A stretch of DNA of 64,000 nucleotides from Tetrahymena elliotti 4EA (Eukaryota; Ciliophora; Oligohymenophorea; Hymenostomatida; Tetrahymenidae), in NCBI GenBank assembly GCA_000231825.2, contig JH720367.1, forward strand, positions 62,001-126,000, given 5' to 3'. Numbering within the stretch: position 1 is the first letter of the stretch; each line of letters starts with the position of its first letter. Below the pieces are notes generated by a model. It was given only the letters and a program-made list of their open reading frames with translations, was not told the DNA's origin and made no database searches. Below are positions 1 through 12,683 of this stretch, in pieces. The translations under genes and the position numbers were made by a program.

Positions 1-3000
1 GAGATGACTATTTACATTTGTTAAAATATCAATAGTGGTATCTAAAATTTTAAGTACATATTCTTATGTCTAAGGGAATTGTGAACAGTGTTTTATAAAT
101 TCATAGTAAAATTTTATTATAGAGCGAGTCATCTCATAATGAGAGATGCTTTTGATTACATCAAAAGATAGTTCAATTACAGCTCTAAAGCTATTATGGT
201 TTAGATAGTATTAAGTAAATTAAGTAATCACCTAGAATTGTATATCATAAAAGTTTGTGATTAAATCTGGATCTTTGTTTTTATCTGCTGGTGAGACTTA
301 ATGCTAAATTTAGATATGAGGGTATAAAACTGCAGGTTAATGAGAATCTGCTTGAGTCATAAATTTAATATAAAATTCATTATATTAATTAAAATATTAT
401 TCAAGCCATACTTAGAAACTTTAGTGATAGTTAGAATTCTTAGTGAGATCTAAAATCATTTTAAAGATATTCATTGTTTCACAAAAGAGTATAGGGTTTC
501 TTTGAGAAATTTTAATTGAGGTATTGAGGAAAATAATGTACTGATCATAGAATACTAAATTATTACTTTGGTCATTAAATATCTTAGTCACATATCTGAA
601 AATACTAATGAATTGACTAATAAGAGGAGCAGCATTAGTCTTCATAGTGAGTATATCAAAAGCAAGAGTTAAAAATTCAAAATTTTATGAGACAAATGTT
701 GCAATGCTACTTTTTACATCTAAGCTTATAGCTTCAGTGCTGAATCCACTTAGGAGACTTTAAAGAATACCTATAGCTCTTAATAAAAGACTTTCTTTTT
801 CTTTTTATTCTGATATATTTTCAATAGAGCTTTTTGTGTTATCTAAAATTTATTATATAAGTTAAAGAAGGTTTTAAATTGCTTCTAGTTAATGCTATTC
901 AGTCTTGAGACTTAAAGCAAAACCGAAAACTCCTTAAATCAACTCATCCATAACATCTTATCTAGCTATCTTATCTATATTTTGTACAAAAAACTATGCT
1001 ACATATCTAAAAGTCTCAATATAATTATTCTATCCAACTCCTTTAATGATACCACTAAAAGTTTATGCAGACATAAATCCTAAATTCTCATCAAGTAAAT
1101 ATCTTAAAATAAACTTTATTGTTGAGTCGAATAGCTATGGATTTTTTGTAAGCTCCAGCTAAGCATTATAGAAAAGCTACATAGCCATACTAACTGTACT
1201 TTAGTGAGCTGGGAATTCATTATTATTGACAATAAAATCAAAGAAGAAAGAGTAATTTTCATCATTTTAATCGCCTGGACCAGGGAACATATTTTCAGCC
1301 ATAGTCTAAACAACAAACAAACAAACTTCCTAAAAAAATTTTTAAAAAATTAAGTTAGCATTTATTTAATTAAGATTTTGTCAATACTAAATTAAAAATC
1401 AAAATAAATTTCCTCTTAAAATTTTTTAAGAATTTTAATATTGATTGATTATGAATTAAATTTGCTTAGAAACAGTCTAATAAGAATTAAATTGCTATAA
1501 TTACCACTGAAATATAGTAATTTTTGTTTGCTTCATTGATATCAGTGAATTTATTTTATGCTAAGAATTATTCTTTATTGATCAAGGTATAGAGCACTTG
1601 AAGTAAAGAGTTTATTCCTTATTATCCTCTAAATTAACTAAGAACATTATATACTACATTAAATATGTCACGAGCATAAACTCTGTAATCCTTAACTCTA
1701 ATTTTTGTAAAAGCTGAATCTATTTAATCAAGATCGAAGCTCAAAGGTTAATGGCCTGATATGTCTTCATCTCCACTGTCATTATGACCAAAATCGTCAA
1801 ATTTAAATTGACTTGAAGAAAAGTCTGCACCAAATCCACTTCCATCATCCCCATCCTAGAACAAAGAATATTTTTTGAGTAATTAAAACTTCTTAGATTT
1901 TTTCTTAGCGTCTCCATCAAGAGAAGCAGATAGCTTTTTTAACTTTGATTTTTCAAGAACTGTTTTAAAAACTTCTAAATAAGGTTAAATTAACCAATCA
2001 GATGAAGGATCTTGTATATTTGGAACATAGGTCTTTAATGTGCGATAGAATGATACCCAAAATTCAAAAGTAGTGTATGATATTGCTCTGTTGGGATGCT
2101 AGGTACAAATAACCATGAGCTTTAATAATTAGACAGAATTCTCTGAGTTTTCAAGAATGAGAATAGAAAACTTTTGAGCTATTTCAGTTGCTATTTCAGC
2201 ATAATATTTACAAAATTTGCTTTCAGGGCTGATTTGATCCATACTTAAAAAATCATTTAATCTCAATACTAATGCATTTATAAGTGCTTTTAAGGACCTA
2301 ACTTCTTCAATCTTAAGTAAATTAAGTGATTACTTTACATTAGCAGTGTCAAGTATATCTGCATTATTAGAATGCTTTATACCTTCTAACATAATTTTTG
2401 CAACTCTTTCAAAAACTTCTTCATCAACAGAACCTAGTAATATAATAAGATTAGTAACTAAAGGCTCATCTGTAAAAACTTGATATTTAAATTAGCTTCC
2501 AGCCCAACTTTCTATGCAATCTAAAGTTTTCAAACCAACTTTTTGATTTTCATGACGAAGAAGTGTATTGAATATGCCAGATAATTAGCCTGCTTAACTC
2601 TAAAATAGGGATCTGATTCTTTGGAAAGTTTTCATATCACTGACCACCTTCTCCATATTTTCTTAATTTGCTACATTTTCTAAGATTTCTATTCCACTAA
2701 TAAAATACTCATCGCTTCCTTCTATTATTGATTTAATAAATATAAAATATTAAAAAAAACTGGGATAACATTCTGTTTTTAAAAATGATTTTGCATAAAT
2801 TAAATAAAGAAATTTTTGTTTCTCATTTGAGAATAATTTTATTTCTTAAGAATCAATAAATTTAGTAAAATTATCCATTTTTATTCATTTTTTTTCTTGC
2901 TTTAAAATAAAAATTACCAATACGCATAAAACTGCAAATATCTTCAACAAATGTTTGCCAATCTTAAAAAATGCCAGTGAAGCCTAGAATAGCTATGCTG

Positions 3001-3368
3001 TAAATTATTTAATTTTTAACTACTTTGGAAATTACTTAACTTCCGAATGTACAATATTGTTAGAGGACATCAAATAAAAATTTGCGGACCTCCAACTTCT
3101 ACTGTGAACTTAATTATGAATAATGACTTTTTAATTTCTTGCATAGAATTTATGCTCCTAAAGCTTGCAACTCTTAGGAAGGAGGATCAAGAATCATTTC
3201 GCGTGCTACACTCCAAACTTCATTACAAGTTTGAAATTATAATATATACTAATTAGCTGCTTCTTTCTCATAATCATTATTACTTGATGATAAAATTTTG
3301 TATTATCTAATAAACTCATCTTTTGTAAAAACCTAAGCTTATGTTTATTATAAAATTGGCTATGACAT
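1..3368 (-). CDS. Karyopherin beta, transportin-3/importin-13 (Mtr10) type; C-terminus beyond window edge
   Basis: Nuclear transport receptor, probably carrying cargo through nuclear pores under Ran control. Start is the ATG at 3368 (MSQPILQQTQAQ). The next about 130 residues read like an importin-beta N-terminal HEAT domain, with the pattern NEVWSVAREM then ALGAQILCKKLK followed by SQLSSQQ. Intron 1 is 2845-2917 (73 nt) and intron 2 is 1330-1504 (175 nt). Exons of 451, 1340 and 1329 nt stay in frame and give 1040 residues to the window edge without a stop. Further family-like segments are CTQHPNRAISYTTFEFWVSF and, across intron 2, VEVCLFVVQTMAENMFPG, which resembles the EACLFxxxAIAE helix of transportin-3. 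Many glutamines are TAA or TAG. An acidic, glycine-rich insert (DGDDGSGFGADF) lies around residues 370-400. Family call is from recognition of HEAT segments; whether it is the transportin-3 or importin-13 branch is not decided. Confidence 0.8.
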
Positions 3369-4451
3369 TTCTATTTTATTTCTTTATTCTTATTTCTTGT
3401 CAGTGTTATCCTATATTTTATAAATCCTTTACTTAAGACGAGTTCAACACTTCTATTTTTAGTCTTTTTTTTTGAAGTTTTGATCTTTTTCTTGATCTCT
3501 ATCTTTATTTGTTTATTTTTTTTTATATTATTTGCTATGTATCCTGCTAAATCACTTGATTTTTCTTGATTTTTTATTGAATTACTGTGGAAAATAATCA
3601 AATACAACAACACTCTTATTTTCTAAATTTTTTGATAGCTTTTCTAATTTTCTTTATTTTACAAGTATAAGGAATATATACACATACATATTCTTACTTT
3701 TAGACAATCTGAATTTTTGCAAAAGTAAGAAGAATATCTTAACCTGAAGATTTCCTTTGTAGTGTAATTTTATTAATCGCAGACTAAGTTAATCATATCT
3801 TATAATTAATTATTTTTAAATGGGCTTAATCAATGTATTTAACAAAAATAAAAAATAATACTTCATCCAAAAGTATTTTTGATGAAAAATTAATAATTGT
3901 TAATTCGAATGCTCATTTTTATTCTACGAAATTCTCTATCATTTCAATTTAATTTATTACATTAGCATAAATTTATATTTTTAAAGAGATATATAATTTA
4001 CTTTTATTTTGCTCATTTCTAAATTCATTCTTTGTTAAAAATTAAAAATTTATCTTTTGCAAAATTAATAAATGTTAAATTTAAAAAATGTAATATTGAA
4101 TTTATTTTTAGATTGATAGGCAAATTAATTATTTGATATTTTATTAATTTATTGATTGTATGATTGATTGATTGATTGACAGATTAGTATTTCTGATAAT
4201 TAATATGTACTGAATTTAATTAAGTAAATTAATAATTTTTTTAATTTGAAATTGAGAAATTAATAAAAGAATTGCTACAACTTTATAAATATTAAATGAT
4301 TTTACTTTGAGCTTAACATATTTAAAGAGTTTTCATAACAAAATTTATGATTGTGTTTTTTAGTACTCTATTTATGAAATGGTTTGTTTTAGTAAATTTA
4401 ATTGAAATTTTTTATTGAAATGAATATTTTTCCAAAGATTTTTGAACAAAA
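3369..4451. other. Intergenic, 1.08 kb, 5' side of karyopherin and 3' side of carboxypeptidase
   Basis: AT-rich spacer holding the presumed promoter and leader of the karyopherin gene (minus strand). A lysine-rich open stretch at 3371-3613 on the minus strand lies directly upstream of the karyopherin start and looks like AT-rich leader. A GATT microsatellite lies at 4161-4179. No gene seen. Confidence 0.6.
4161..4179. repeat. (GATT)n microsatellite
   Basis: Nearly five uninterrupted copies of the tetranucleotide TGAT, in intergenic DNA downstream of the carboxypeptidase stop. A looser ATTGATTG run precedes it. Confidence 0.85.
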
Positions 4452-7400
4452 TCAATTTAGAATTTTCTCTAAAAACCTCTAATTAAAAGGGGAATTATAT
4501 ACTTTTCTAGATTATCTTTGGACAAATGCAATTTTCATAGATTAATTTATTCCAGATAGAGGATTGCTCAGATTAGTAGAATTAATTGTAGATGTTACTT
4601 GTTGGCTTTATAATTTATTTGCTTTTTGTTACTTTATGAAATCAATTATTTCTTTGTTTGTTTTAAATTTTCCAACTTGGTTTTCTAAATTATCAGCTAA
4701 TTAACTTATATTTTTAGAATTATTCATCTATGACAAGCCATCTATTCCACCTGTAGCAAAACTTTAATCAATCTAATTAAAGTTTTAATTACAGGATATA
4801 TTTAAATTTCCTTAAGATTACAGCATATTATATGAATCAAAACTTAAATTGTGAGTTTATTGAAGCTTGCTTAATTTATTTTTTTAATCAGATTAAGTGA
4901 ATTTAACCTAAGAGTCATTTTAGAAAGTCTGTGATAGTTCCATTAAATCTTTTTATAATTTATTTTAAGTAGATGTCCTTCTTTAAGCATCTTTATTCTA
5001 GTTTATTTCATACTTATAATATTCTGCTTAGTTTATAATAGAATTTTATATGGATCCTCCACTTATTTAGTTGTTGAAAGATGTTGTACTATTCAAAAAT
5101 GATTAACCAGAGGAGTCACCATATCCCTTCTGTCCTGATAAACTCCTTGTATTCTTTGTTACTCTATTAATTTTATTATTGAGACCTTCTTTATTTTATA
5201 TAATCTAATTTTGTGTATACGCTGTTGTAGGTAAGCTACTATTTAAAGAATTTTTATTTTAGAGCAATGAATTTCTTCTCTCTTTTTAGGTTATTTCAAC
5301 TTCTAAGGGAAGCAACTGTACTTTTTGATTTATAATTTGAATATTTTAATTCCCATTTCCAAAAGCTTACAAATTGATGCTCTAATAAGGATTTTATTTT
5401 ATATTTACACCTTAAATATTTATTTCATTACTCTAACTTTAACTTTGTGCCTAATTATTTGAAGCAAACTAAGTATTAATTATTTGTAGAACTTTTGCTT
5501 TATTTAATATTATATTATTACTCAAAACTGTTGTTTTATTATTTAATTAGCTTTCATTATTTAATAGAGAGACCATATTATTTGATGTAACATTTTTATT
5601 ATTTGCACTTCCTGTTATCACAGGTTAACCATTTTAACAGATTAAAATGCTACTTGTTTATATTTATTATTGATTATTGCTATTTTAGGCAGATGTTTGG
5701 TTAGGATTTGTTGGATTTTATAAATTTTTACTATTTTATCTACTTGTTATGTTATCTAGATTCTCAGCAACTTAACATATTTAAGGTTACAATTCGTAAG
5801 TTTATTTAGTATTTTAAATTGATACATTTTTATTTAATTATATGCTTAATGGTTGCAAATCTTAACACAGTATATTTAGCCTTTCATCAGGAGATACTTG
5901 CTAAGTTTTAGAATTTTTTACATAATTTTTATTGGACAAAACCAAATTTTTATTCTTCTTTCCTCCTCTACTCTCAGAAGGATTCGAAAGAAGCATTTGA
6001 TTACTCTTAATATTTTCTGGAAGGACATTAATATCATCAAGTGAACTTTTTTGCTCAATAAGTCTATCTTAAGCATTATCGTAATAGTGTATTACTAAAT
6101 CTTAGCTGCCAGATCTTTTACTTTTTAACTTGTTTTATTTTTAATTATTTTCCATTTTACTTATGGCATTTCTTAATTAACTATTTACATTATTGTTGAA
6201 TTGCTTTATAATTGTGGATTCATTTAGTTCTTTACTTTTTGAAAGACTTTCTCTTTTATGATGTCTTTCTGCAGATAAATCTTTGCTTCTAGATGGATGA
6301 GTCTTGCAAAATCTAGATATTGACTAAAGAGTTATTAACGTTTAAGTAGAAGCATCATTCAATATAATATTTAACCCTTTCATATTTTATTTGGTAAAAG
6401 TTTCTATGTAAGAATTTGATATCTAATTTTATCTGCTTTGTAATCGATTATTGCCAAAAACTTTTAATTTTTTTTAATCTCTAACTGTTAGCTAAAGCTA
6501 AGTAGCCTATGGTCCAACCTCATTTTTTTTAATAGCACTTATTTAATTATTATAATTTACACCATGTCTACTTAGTCTGTAAGTGTTTCTGCTGAGTTAA
6601 ACCAAAAAATTTTAATTTTCCTCTTTTGGTGAACGGAAAATAGTTTTATAAAGATGAGAAGTTTATTATTGTTATTGTTGATTTCCATTATTGAATGTGA
6701 GATTGCATTATGATTCATCTAATTTTGTAATCTATTCAATTTAATTGTATTAATTACTTTATAAAATTGATTAGTTGTCTGTATTTTTCATAGGACTAGT
6801 GCTAATAGATTTAGCATTTGTTGAATTTATTGTATTTGGTAATTTAAATTCATTATTTGCAAAAGCCTATGATTATTATAAAGAATTTTGCTCACTGTTT
6901 GCCATTGTAAATTTAGAAGTTTTTTAATTGTATGTTTATTACCAATAGCTATTTTTTCTATACTGAGGTAATTCTGCTTTATTACCATTTTGTTTGATTT
7001 ATGAAGAATTAAAAACAGTTTCTTAAAATATTTTTTATTCATTCTTCATATAGCTGTTTGCTCTTTATTAATTTTATGAATTTAGGTTAAAGGGATTATG
7101 GTGATAAGTATTTCTAGAAGTGCTAGATAAATCTAAAGCTACCTAATTATTACCTTATCTTTTGGATATGTCATTAATATCTATTATATCTATTGACTCT
7201 TCTTCATCAAACATTTTGATGCTAAATATTGATAAACTCCTTTCTCGAGTAAGCCAGTCTTGATAATCAGTTTGGATTGCAATACTAATATTCTATGAAG
7301 ACTATGAATTATTCAAGTTTTTTTTGTATTTTATTTCATCTTCTTCAAAAATCCTTTACTTCAAAACTGATTTAAAAGTAGTTGGAGAAGCATTCTCATT

Positions 7401-10111
7401 TTTACATAAAGAACTTGCATTTTACCTTTTAGTCTATGATTGTTTGGAAGTGCTTGTATTACCTCCATTGTTTGTGTTTACAGAATTTAATGTGGGAGTC
7501 TTACCAACTTTAGTTAAATTTTCATTTATTGATTTAATTTCCTTAACATTTAGCTCATCAGCACTTGGGTCTGAATCACTACCTGAAGAATCATTGTTTG
7601 TTTTAGTCTAATCTTTATTAATGCTCTTTTTAAGAAGCGACTAAACATCACACTTAAAATTTCTAAATAATCTTTCATATACATTCATACTTTTATATAT
7701 CTGAACATCAATTACTTATTTTTTATCAGTATTGTTATCTCCTTGGTTTTGCTAATCCGCTTTCTATTATTCTAAATATTTTTAGAATTCTATTTCATAT
7801 TCTTCTTCTTATTTGTAAAGTTTATACAGTGATTTACATATAGCAGATCCTATTTCTTTGTACTAATCTATTGTAAAATGATTTTTATCTTGATTTTTAT
7901 TTGTTGAACCATAAAAAGAAGCCTCTAAAGTCAAAATATTAGTTTTATAGACTTTAAATAGCTAATTATATAGAGCTATTCTAGCAGTGCTTGATTTGCT
8001 TTGTTAAAGTTTGAAAGTACAACTTGAAAAGTCTATGAATTTACATTCCTCTGCACAAACCAAAGGAAATATTCTTGATTCTTCTATATCTTCTTCATTA
8101 GGATTACCATAAAAAAAGGCATTCATTCTTTTTAATAAAAAATAAGTTTTCAAATTAACGTTCCAAAGAAATTATTTTTTTTTTACTTTTTACTATGACC
8201 ATGCAAATCAATGATATAACGAATTTTATATTCCCTTGAAATAGAACTGATCAATTATTTTATAGCATAAACGGTAGTTAAATATTGCTTATCTGGGGAT
8301 TACCAATTTCTATTTAGATCTACACCACTTAAATCTGTTCTATAATTACCATGAATAACTCCATCTGGATTAACCATGGGCACCACTTTAAATACACATC
8401 TTTCTCTTAAATAAGAAGCCTCTTCATTTTTTAGATTGCACAAAAAATTTATTACTCCCTCTACCATCCAAGATCCAGGAGTTTCGCCAGGATGCTATCT
8501 TGCAATTATAATGACTGCTTATTTAATTTTTTGGTTAGCACTTGGTTTTTACTAAAAATTTTTTCAAAAAAAGAAATTAATCATTAATTATTTACTTGTT
8601 TTGGAGCAGTAATTGTCAACACATCACATTTATTTTTAGCTAAAGTTAAGCAAAGCTTTTTTCTTTAACAAATTTTACTGACTTCAGCTGAATTTGAAGA
8701 GAGTAATCCATTTAGATAGTTGTTAAGATCTGTATAAGTGTAAGGATAGCAATGAGCAAAATAAACTGTATCATTGGTGTTTTCAAATTTATAACTGAAC
8801 TGGAGAGTAAAATATGTTTTCTTTTCTTGAGACTCCCTAACAATTTGATTTTTAAAATAAGAAATGTTAAAACCTCCTCTGAACCAACCCAATTATTCTT
8901 ATTCGTTTTTCTTCTTTGAATACACAACTGGTCTCATTCCATAATTAAACAAACTATCATTTTTCATCTAAAAAAACTTACAAAAGCTAAATACAAATAA
9001 ATTTACTAAATTGACAATGTTAAATCTGACTATTTAATTTTTTTATGTTCCTTAAACAGAAAAAAAGAACCATTGAGTGTTTCCTTTTGAGTTTGTATCA
9101 TTCTAAAGGACAAGATCATATTCTTTAGGGCCAATCTAATGGCCCAATTTTAAAATAAATTATTTATAAAATTAAAGTTACCACAAATGAAAATCTTACT
9201 TAATAGGCAGCAAATAAATTGCCACTTTCAAAAGATGAGTCTATTCTTAATGTATGTTTATATTTTAATTTATTTAGTTGCTCAGCATTTTATTACTAAT
9301 CACTTATTTATATTTTTTCACTTTCTTATTAAGCAGCAATCTTTGAATTTCTTTGCAAGAATGAGATTAAATCATATTAAGTTGTTAGAGCATCTCCTCT
9401 TTCATCATTTACTAATTTTTTTAAATCACAAAACAATCCAGAGAAATATCTTTTCTTATTCAAAGGAACAAAATTATAGTTTGTATTGTCCATTTTCCTA
9501 TAAACAGGCTCCATAATGCCATAAATATCTTAGAGAGTACCTTCTTTAATAGCCTTATCTTTTTTTGCTGGTACTTCTATTTTTTTACTCGCCTATACAA
9601 TTTGAAATAAATTAATATACTAAATATGCTTTTGTCTTAATATATTAATACAAATTTCATATTTTGAGGAGTTGTTTAAACTAATTATTTGCCATTTTAA
9701 TTATATTCATTGAACTATGGAAGCTTACTTAATAAAAAACCATAAATATCTTTCAATATTAAATCAACTACTTTTAAAAATTTACTTAAAGACAAATTTA
9801 TATGCTGTTTTAACTAAATCATCATTCTAATTATAATGTAGAATAGGATTTGGAGGAGGCAAATTATCGCTATTACTGGAATCAGAATCAGCATTTTCAA
9901 AACTCTCAATTTTTTGATTGGTATCTTTTTTAGGCAAGTTTTCTTTTAACAATATTTTAATTTTCACTTCATTATTTGTTGAAGCGTTGGTCTAAAATTT
10001 ATCTTAAATTGCAATTTCTTGTTATGGTTAATCCTCTTATTCAGCTTTATTTTCTAAATTTTGCTATATTTTTTTGTCTTGCTAATTAGTTTGTTATTCT
10101 TCATTTTCCAT
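4452..10111 (-). CDS. Cytosolic carboxypeptidase (CCP/AGBL, M14 zinc peptidase) with long Asn/Gln-rich C-terminal tail
   Basis: Predicted M14 carboxypeptidase of the CCP family, which removes glutamates from polyglutamylated tubulin and related proteins. From the ATG at 9825 the exons are 9652-9825, 9200-9592, 9007-9135, 8596-8967, 8160-8551 and 4452-8127, giving 1711 residues. The family N-domain is clear (LQNDTNSKGNTQWFFF, FNIVNL, NYGMRPVVYS). Catalytic signs: zinc ligands in HPGE (H376, E379), NPDG and LNRNW (N417-W439), third ligand H473 in DLHGHS, and glutamate E555 in LTLEASFYG. Introns are short: 59, 64, 39, 44 and only 32 nt. Residues from about 600 onward are Asn/Gln/Ser-rich without a recognised domain. 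An in-phase upstream stretch from ATG 10111 (MENEEQQTNQQD) looks coding, but it is one base out of frame with the rest, so the true N-terminus is open. Enzyme class is secure; substrate is inferred from the family. Confidence 0.88.
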
Positions 10112-11300
10112 TTCTAAAGTGTAATAAAAGTAAGTTAATAAAACTCAAGTCAAATATCAATTATATACCAACCAGATTTACTGCAGTATTTATGGTACTT
10201 GTAATAGCTATAAAAATATTCAGAAAGCAATTATTTTAGAGAAGAACAAACTAACCTATTGATTACTAAATCTTTTGCCTTTAATATAATTAGTAAAATA
10301 ACCAATATTTTTTAATCAAAGATCTTACTTAAGACTTTTATTAACTATTATTAATATGTATTTATTTCAGTATTTTTAGTGTGTGGACAAAGATAATTAT
10401 TTATATTTTTCATTAAATTTCATCAATATTTCTCAAAAATTTATCATCACCAACGATTTTAAAAGCAATATGTTTTTATGTATTTCAAAAGTTTCAGGTA
10501 ACTACATAATTACACCTCTGTATATTGAATTAATTATTCAAAAAATATTTAAAAAAATGTATTTTCACAAGTATTCATTTTTAATTACTAAACTGAAAAT
10601 TAAAAAACCAAATTATTTTTTTAAGTAAATGTAAAATCAACTTATTCAACTAATTTTAAACATGAAATCTTAAAATTTTATTGAATTTTTTTTAAATGGT
10701 TTTTATGAAATATTTTATGATTAAATTAACAGCATCAGTTTAATTTATCAAATCCTTTTTAATAGAAAAAATTATCTTAAATTTTTGTAATTAATTCAGC
10801 ATTTTAACTTAACCAATTATAAAATTAGAAAAAAATTATATTTTCTAAATATTTTTTCAAATTAAGATTTTAGAAAATATATTTACTCTCTTTAAAATTA
10901 TTATTTTTTGAAAGATTATTTTTGAAATAAAAATAAACAAATAATTATTTTTACAAACAAAAGTAAATAATTATGTATAATAAAATTGTAGAAATGTAAA
11001 ATTTGTTTACATAGAAGAAAAATATTGTTGTAAGAAATTTCAATAAATCAAATAAATTGGTTTAAAATAATTAAATCTATTATCATAATTAATTGAATGA
11101 TAAGATTTAATAATGGAAATTTGAAATTAAGGGAAAGGTGTAATTAACAATAAAATGAAATTTAGATGAGCCCACAAATATAAAATATGAACGTTTTAAA
11201 GTAGAACACAATAAAATTATTATTAATTTAAAATATATGACAATTAGAATTTTAAGCTTTTATTAAGCTCTTTCATTTATTTTTCCTTTTTGCAATTATT
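10112..11300. other. Intergenic, 1.19 kb
   Basis: AT-rich DNA between the amine oxidase stop and the carboxypeptidase start, both on the minus strand, so it should carry the carboxypeptidase promoter. An open frame at 10383-10628 (plus) has no ATG and an Ile/Phe/Lys/Asn composition typical of translated spacer. Nothing else seen. Confidence 0.6.
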
Positions 11301-12683
11301 TCACTTCTTTTGATTTTGAAGCTCAATAATGCGTTAAGCATCACGCAATCCAGTTTCATATGCTCCATGGATAGTCATAGAATCAGTTGTGTGAGAAGCT
11401 TCACCAGCAAAGAAAAGAATGTTGTCAACTGGCTATTGGTAAATGTAGCGAGAGCTACCAATGTTCAAAGTTGGCATTGAGTAATTGCCTTCGATATACT
11501 CAAAGTTAGTGAAGTCATTCCACATAATGTCTAGCAACTCTTCCTTAGCTTTAGGGTAGTTGAAAACACGAACCATCTTTTCTAAGACTTCATCAATAAG
11601 GGCCTATCTTTTCTCAGGAGTTTGCATTTCATCCATAATATCACCAGCTAAAAGTCCAGCTAAGACATTAGTTTGAATTTCATCCGTATCCTTCTATTCA
11701 TGGTATTAATTCCACAAGAAACTGATTTTGGATCTCAAAAAGATAGTTCTTGCATTATCAGGCCAGAATCTATTCTTAAACTTGAAATGAATCTTACCTC
11801 CTCTACCAAGTTTCATACGACGAATGGCATCTTACTTTTAAGGTGGTAATTCTGGATTAAAGCGAATCGTCTTATTTTGTAGTTAGGAAATAGGAACAGT
11901 GACAATGATATAATCTCCTTCGTATCTATTACCTTATTTATCAAAAATAACAACTCTGTTGAAATCTTTACCCTTGTAGTCATCTTCATCCTCATCTTCT
12001 TCATCTTATCTATCGGCTGGATGATCCTTTTCACCAAAGTAGTTGATTTCAGTGATGGGAGTAGAGTAATGAATGAATGGTAATACAGAGGCAAAAGCTT
12101 TTTCAATAACTTCATAATGAGAAGTGTTCATTAAAATGAAATTTAAGTCATGATCACTCTTTCTTCCGCTTTCATAATCTCCATAAGCCTTTACAGAAAT
12201 TTCATTGAGAGAACCACCATTTTCAATACCCCAGAATGCTTCGTACCACTAGTAAAATTGAGATTTTAGTCCCTTCTTGCTAAAGTAATTCTATAGAGAT
12301 TAAGAATCATCTTAGATGTGTCTATTTTAAACAACTTCATTGTAGAAGTATTAGTCATTGTACTTGCTTAAAAATTCTTCTCTATCAATAAGTTCTTCTT
12401 TTTCAATGTCTTCAAAGTAGTGATTGAGTGTGTCATCAGGTTTTAGGTCTGCTCCCATTTTAAGGGCAAGATGATAATAAGGACTATTAACTTTGTGGAT
12501 TTCCTCGCCGCCTACTTCGAGGGTGAACCCAGCAAACTTGTCATCCTTGCGTATTCTTCCTCCGAACTCCTTTCGAGCTTCGAAAATTTGAACATCAAAT
12601 CCATTCTCATGCAATGTATGTGCAGCAGCTAAACCAGATATACCAGCACCAATAATCAAAACTGATTTCCGTTTATTACTCAT
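11301..12683 (-). CDS. Flavin-containing amine oxidase (monoamine/polyamine oxidase family)
   Basis: FAD-dependent amine oxidase, 460 residues in a single exon from ATG 12683 to TGA 11301-11303. The N-terminus (VLIIGAGISGLAAA, residues 8-21) is the dinucleotide-binding Rossmann motif. It is followed by the ribose-binding acidic residue and arginines in FEARKEFGGRI, then the family's VGGEEIH. Near the C-terminus FAGEASHTTDSMTIHGAYET is the second flavin-binding signature found in MAO, PAO and LSD1. An acidic insert (about residues 230-245, EDEDEDD) separates the substrate lobe. No signal peptide or C-terminal membrane anchor is visible, unlike mammalian mitochondrial MAO, so a cytosolic polyamine-oxidase-like enzyme is as likely. 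Codon use is richer in G and C than its surroundings, with few TAA/TAG glutamines in places. Family is confident; substrate is not. Confidence 0.9.

Noticed and set aside
3371..3613. Lys-rich minus-strand frame upstream of the karyopherin
   Set aside because: It runs into the karyopherin start in another frame, is Lys/Asn/Ile-rich and looks like AT-rich leader sequence.
7324..7611. Plus-strand frame opposite the carboxypeptidase tail
   Set aside because: Antisense shadow of the real minus-strand coding frame, which continues in phase from the catalytic domain.
10383..10628. Open frame on the plus strand upstream of the carboxypeptidase
   Set aside because: No ATG at its start, Ile/Phe/Lys/Asn composition typical of translated AT-rich spacer; length is within chance when TGA is the only stop.
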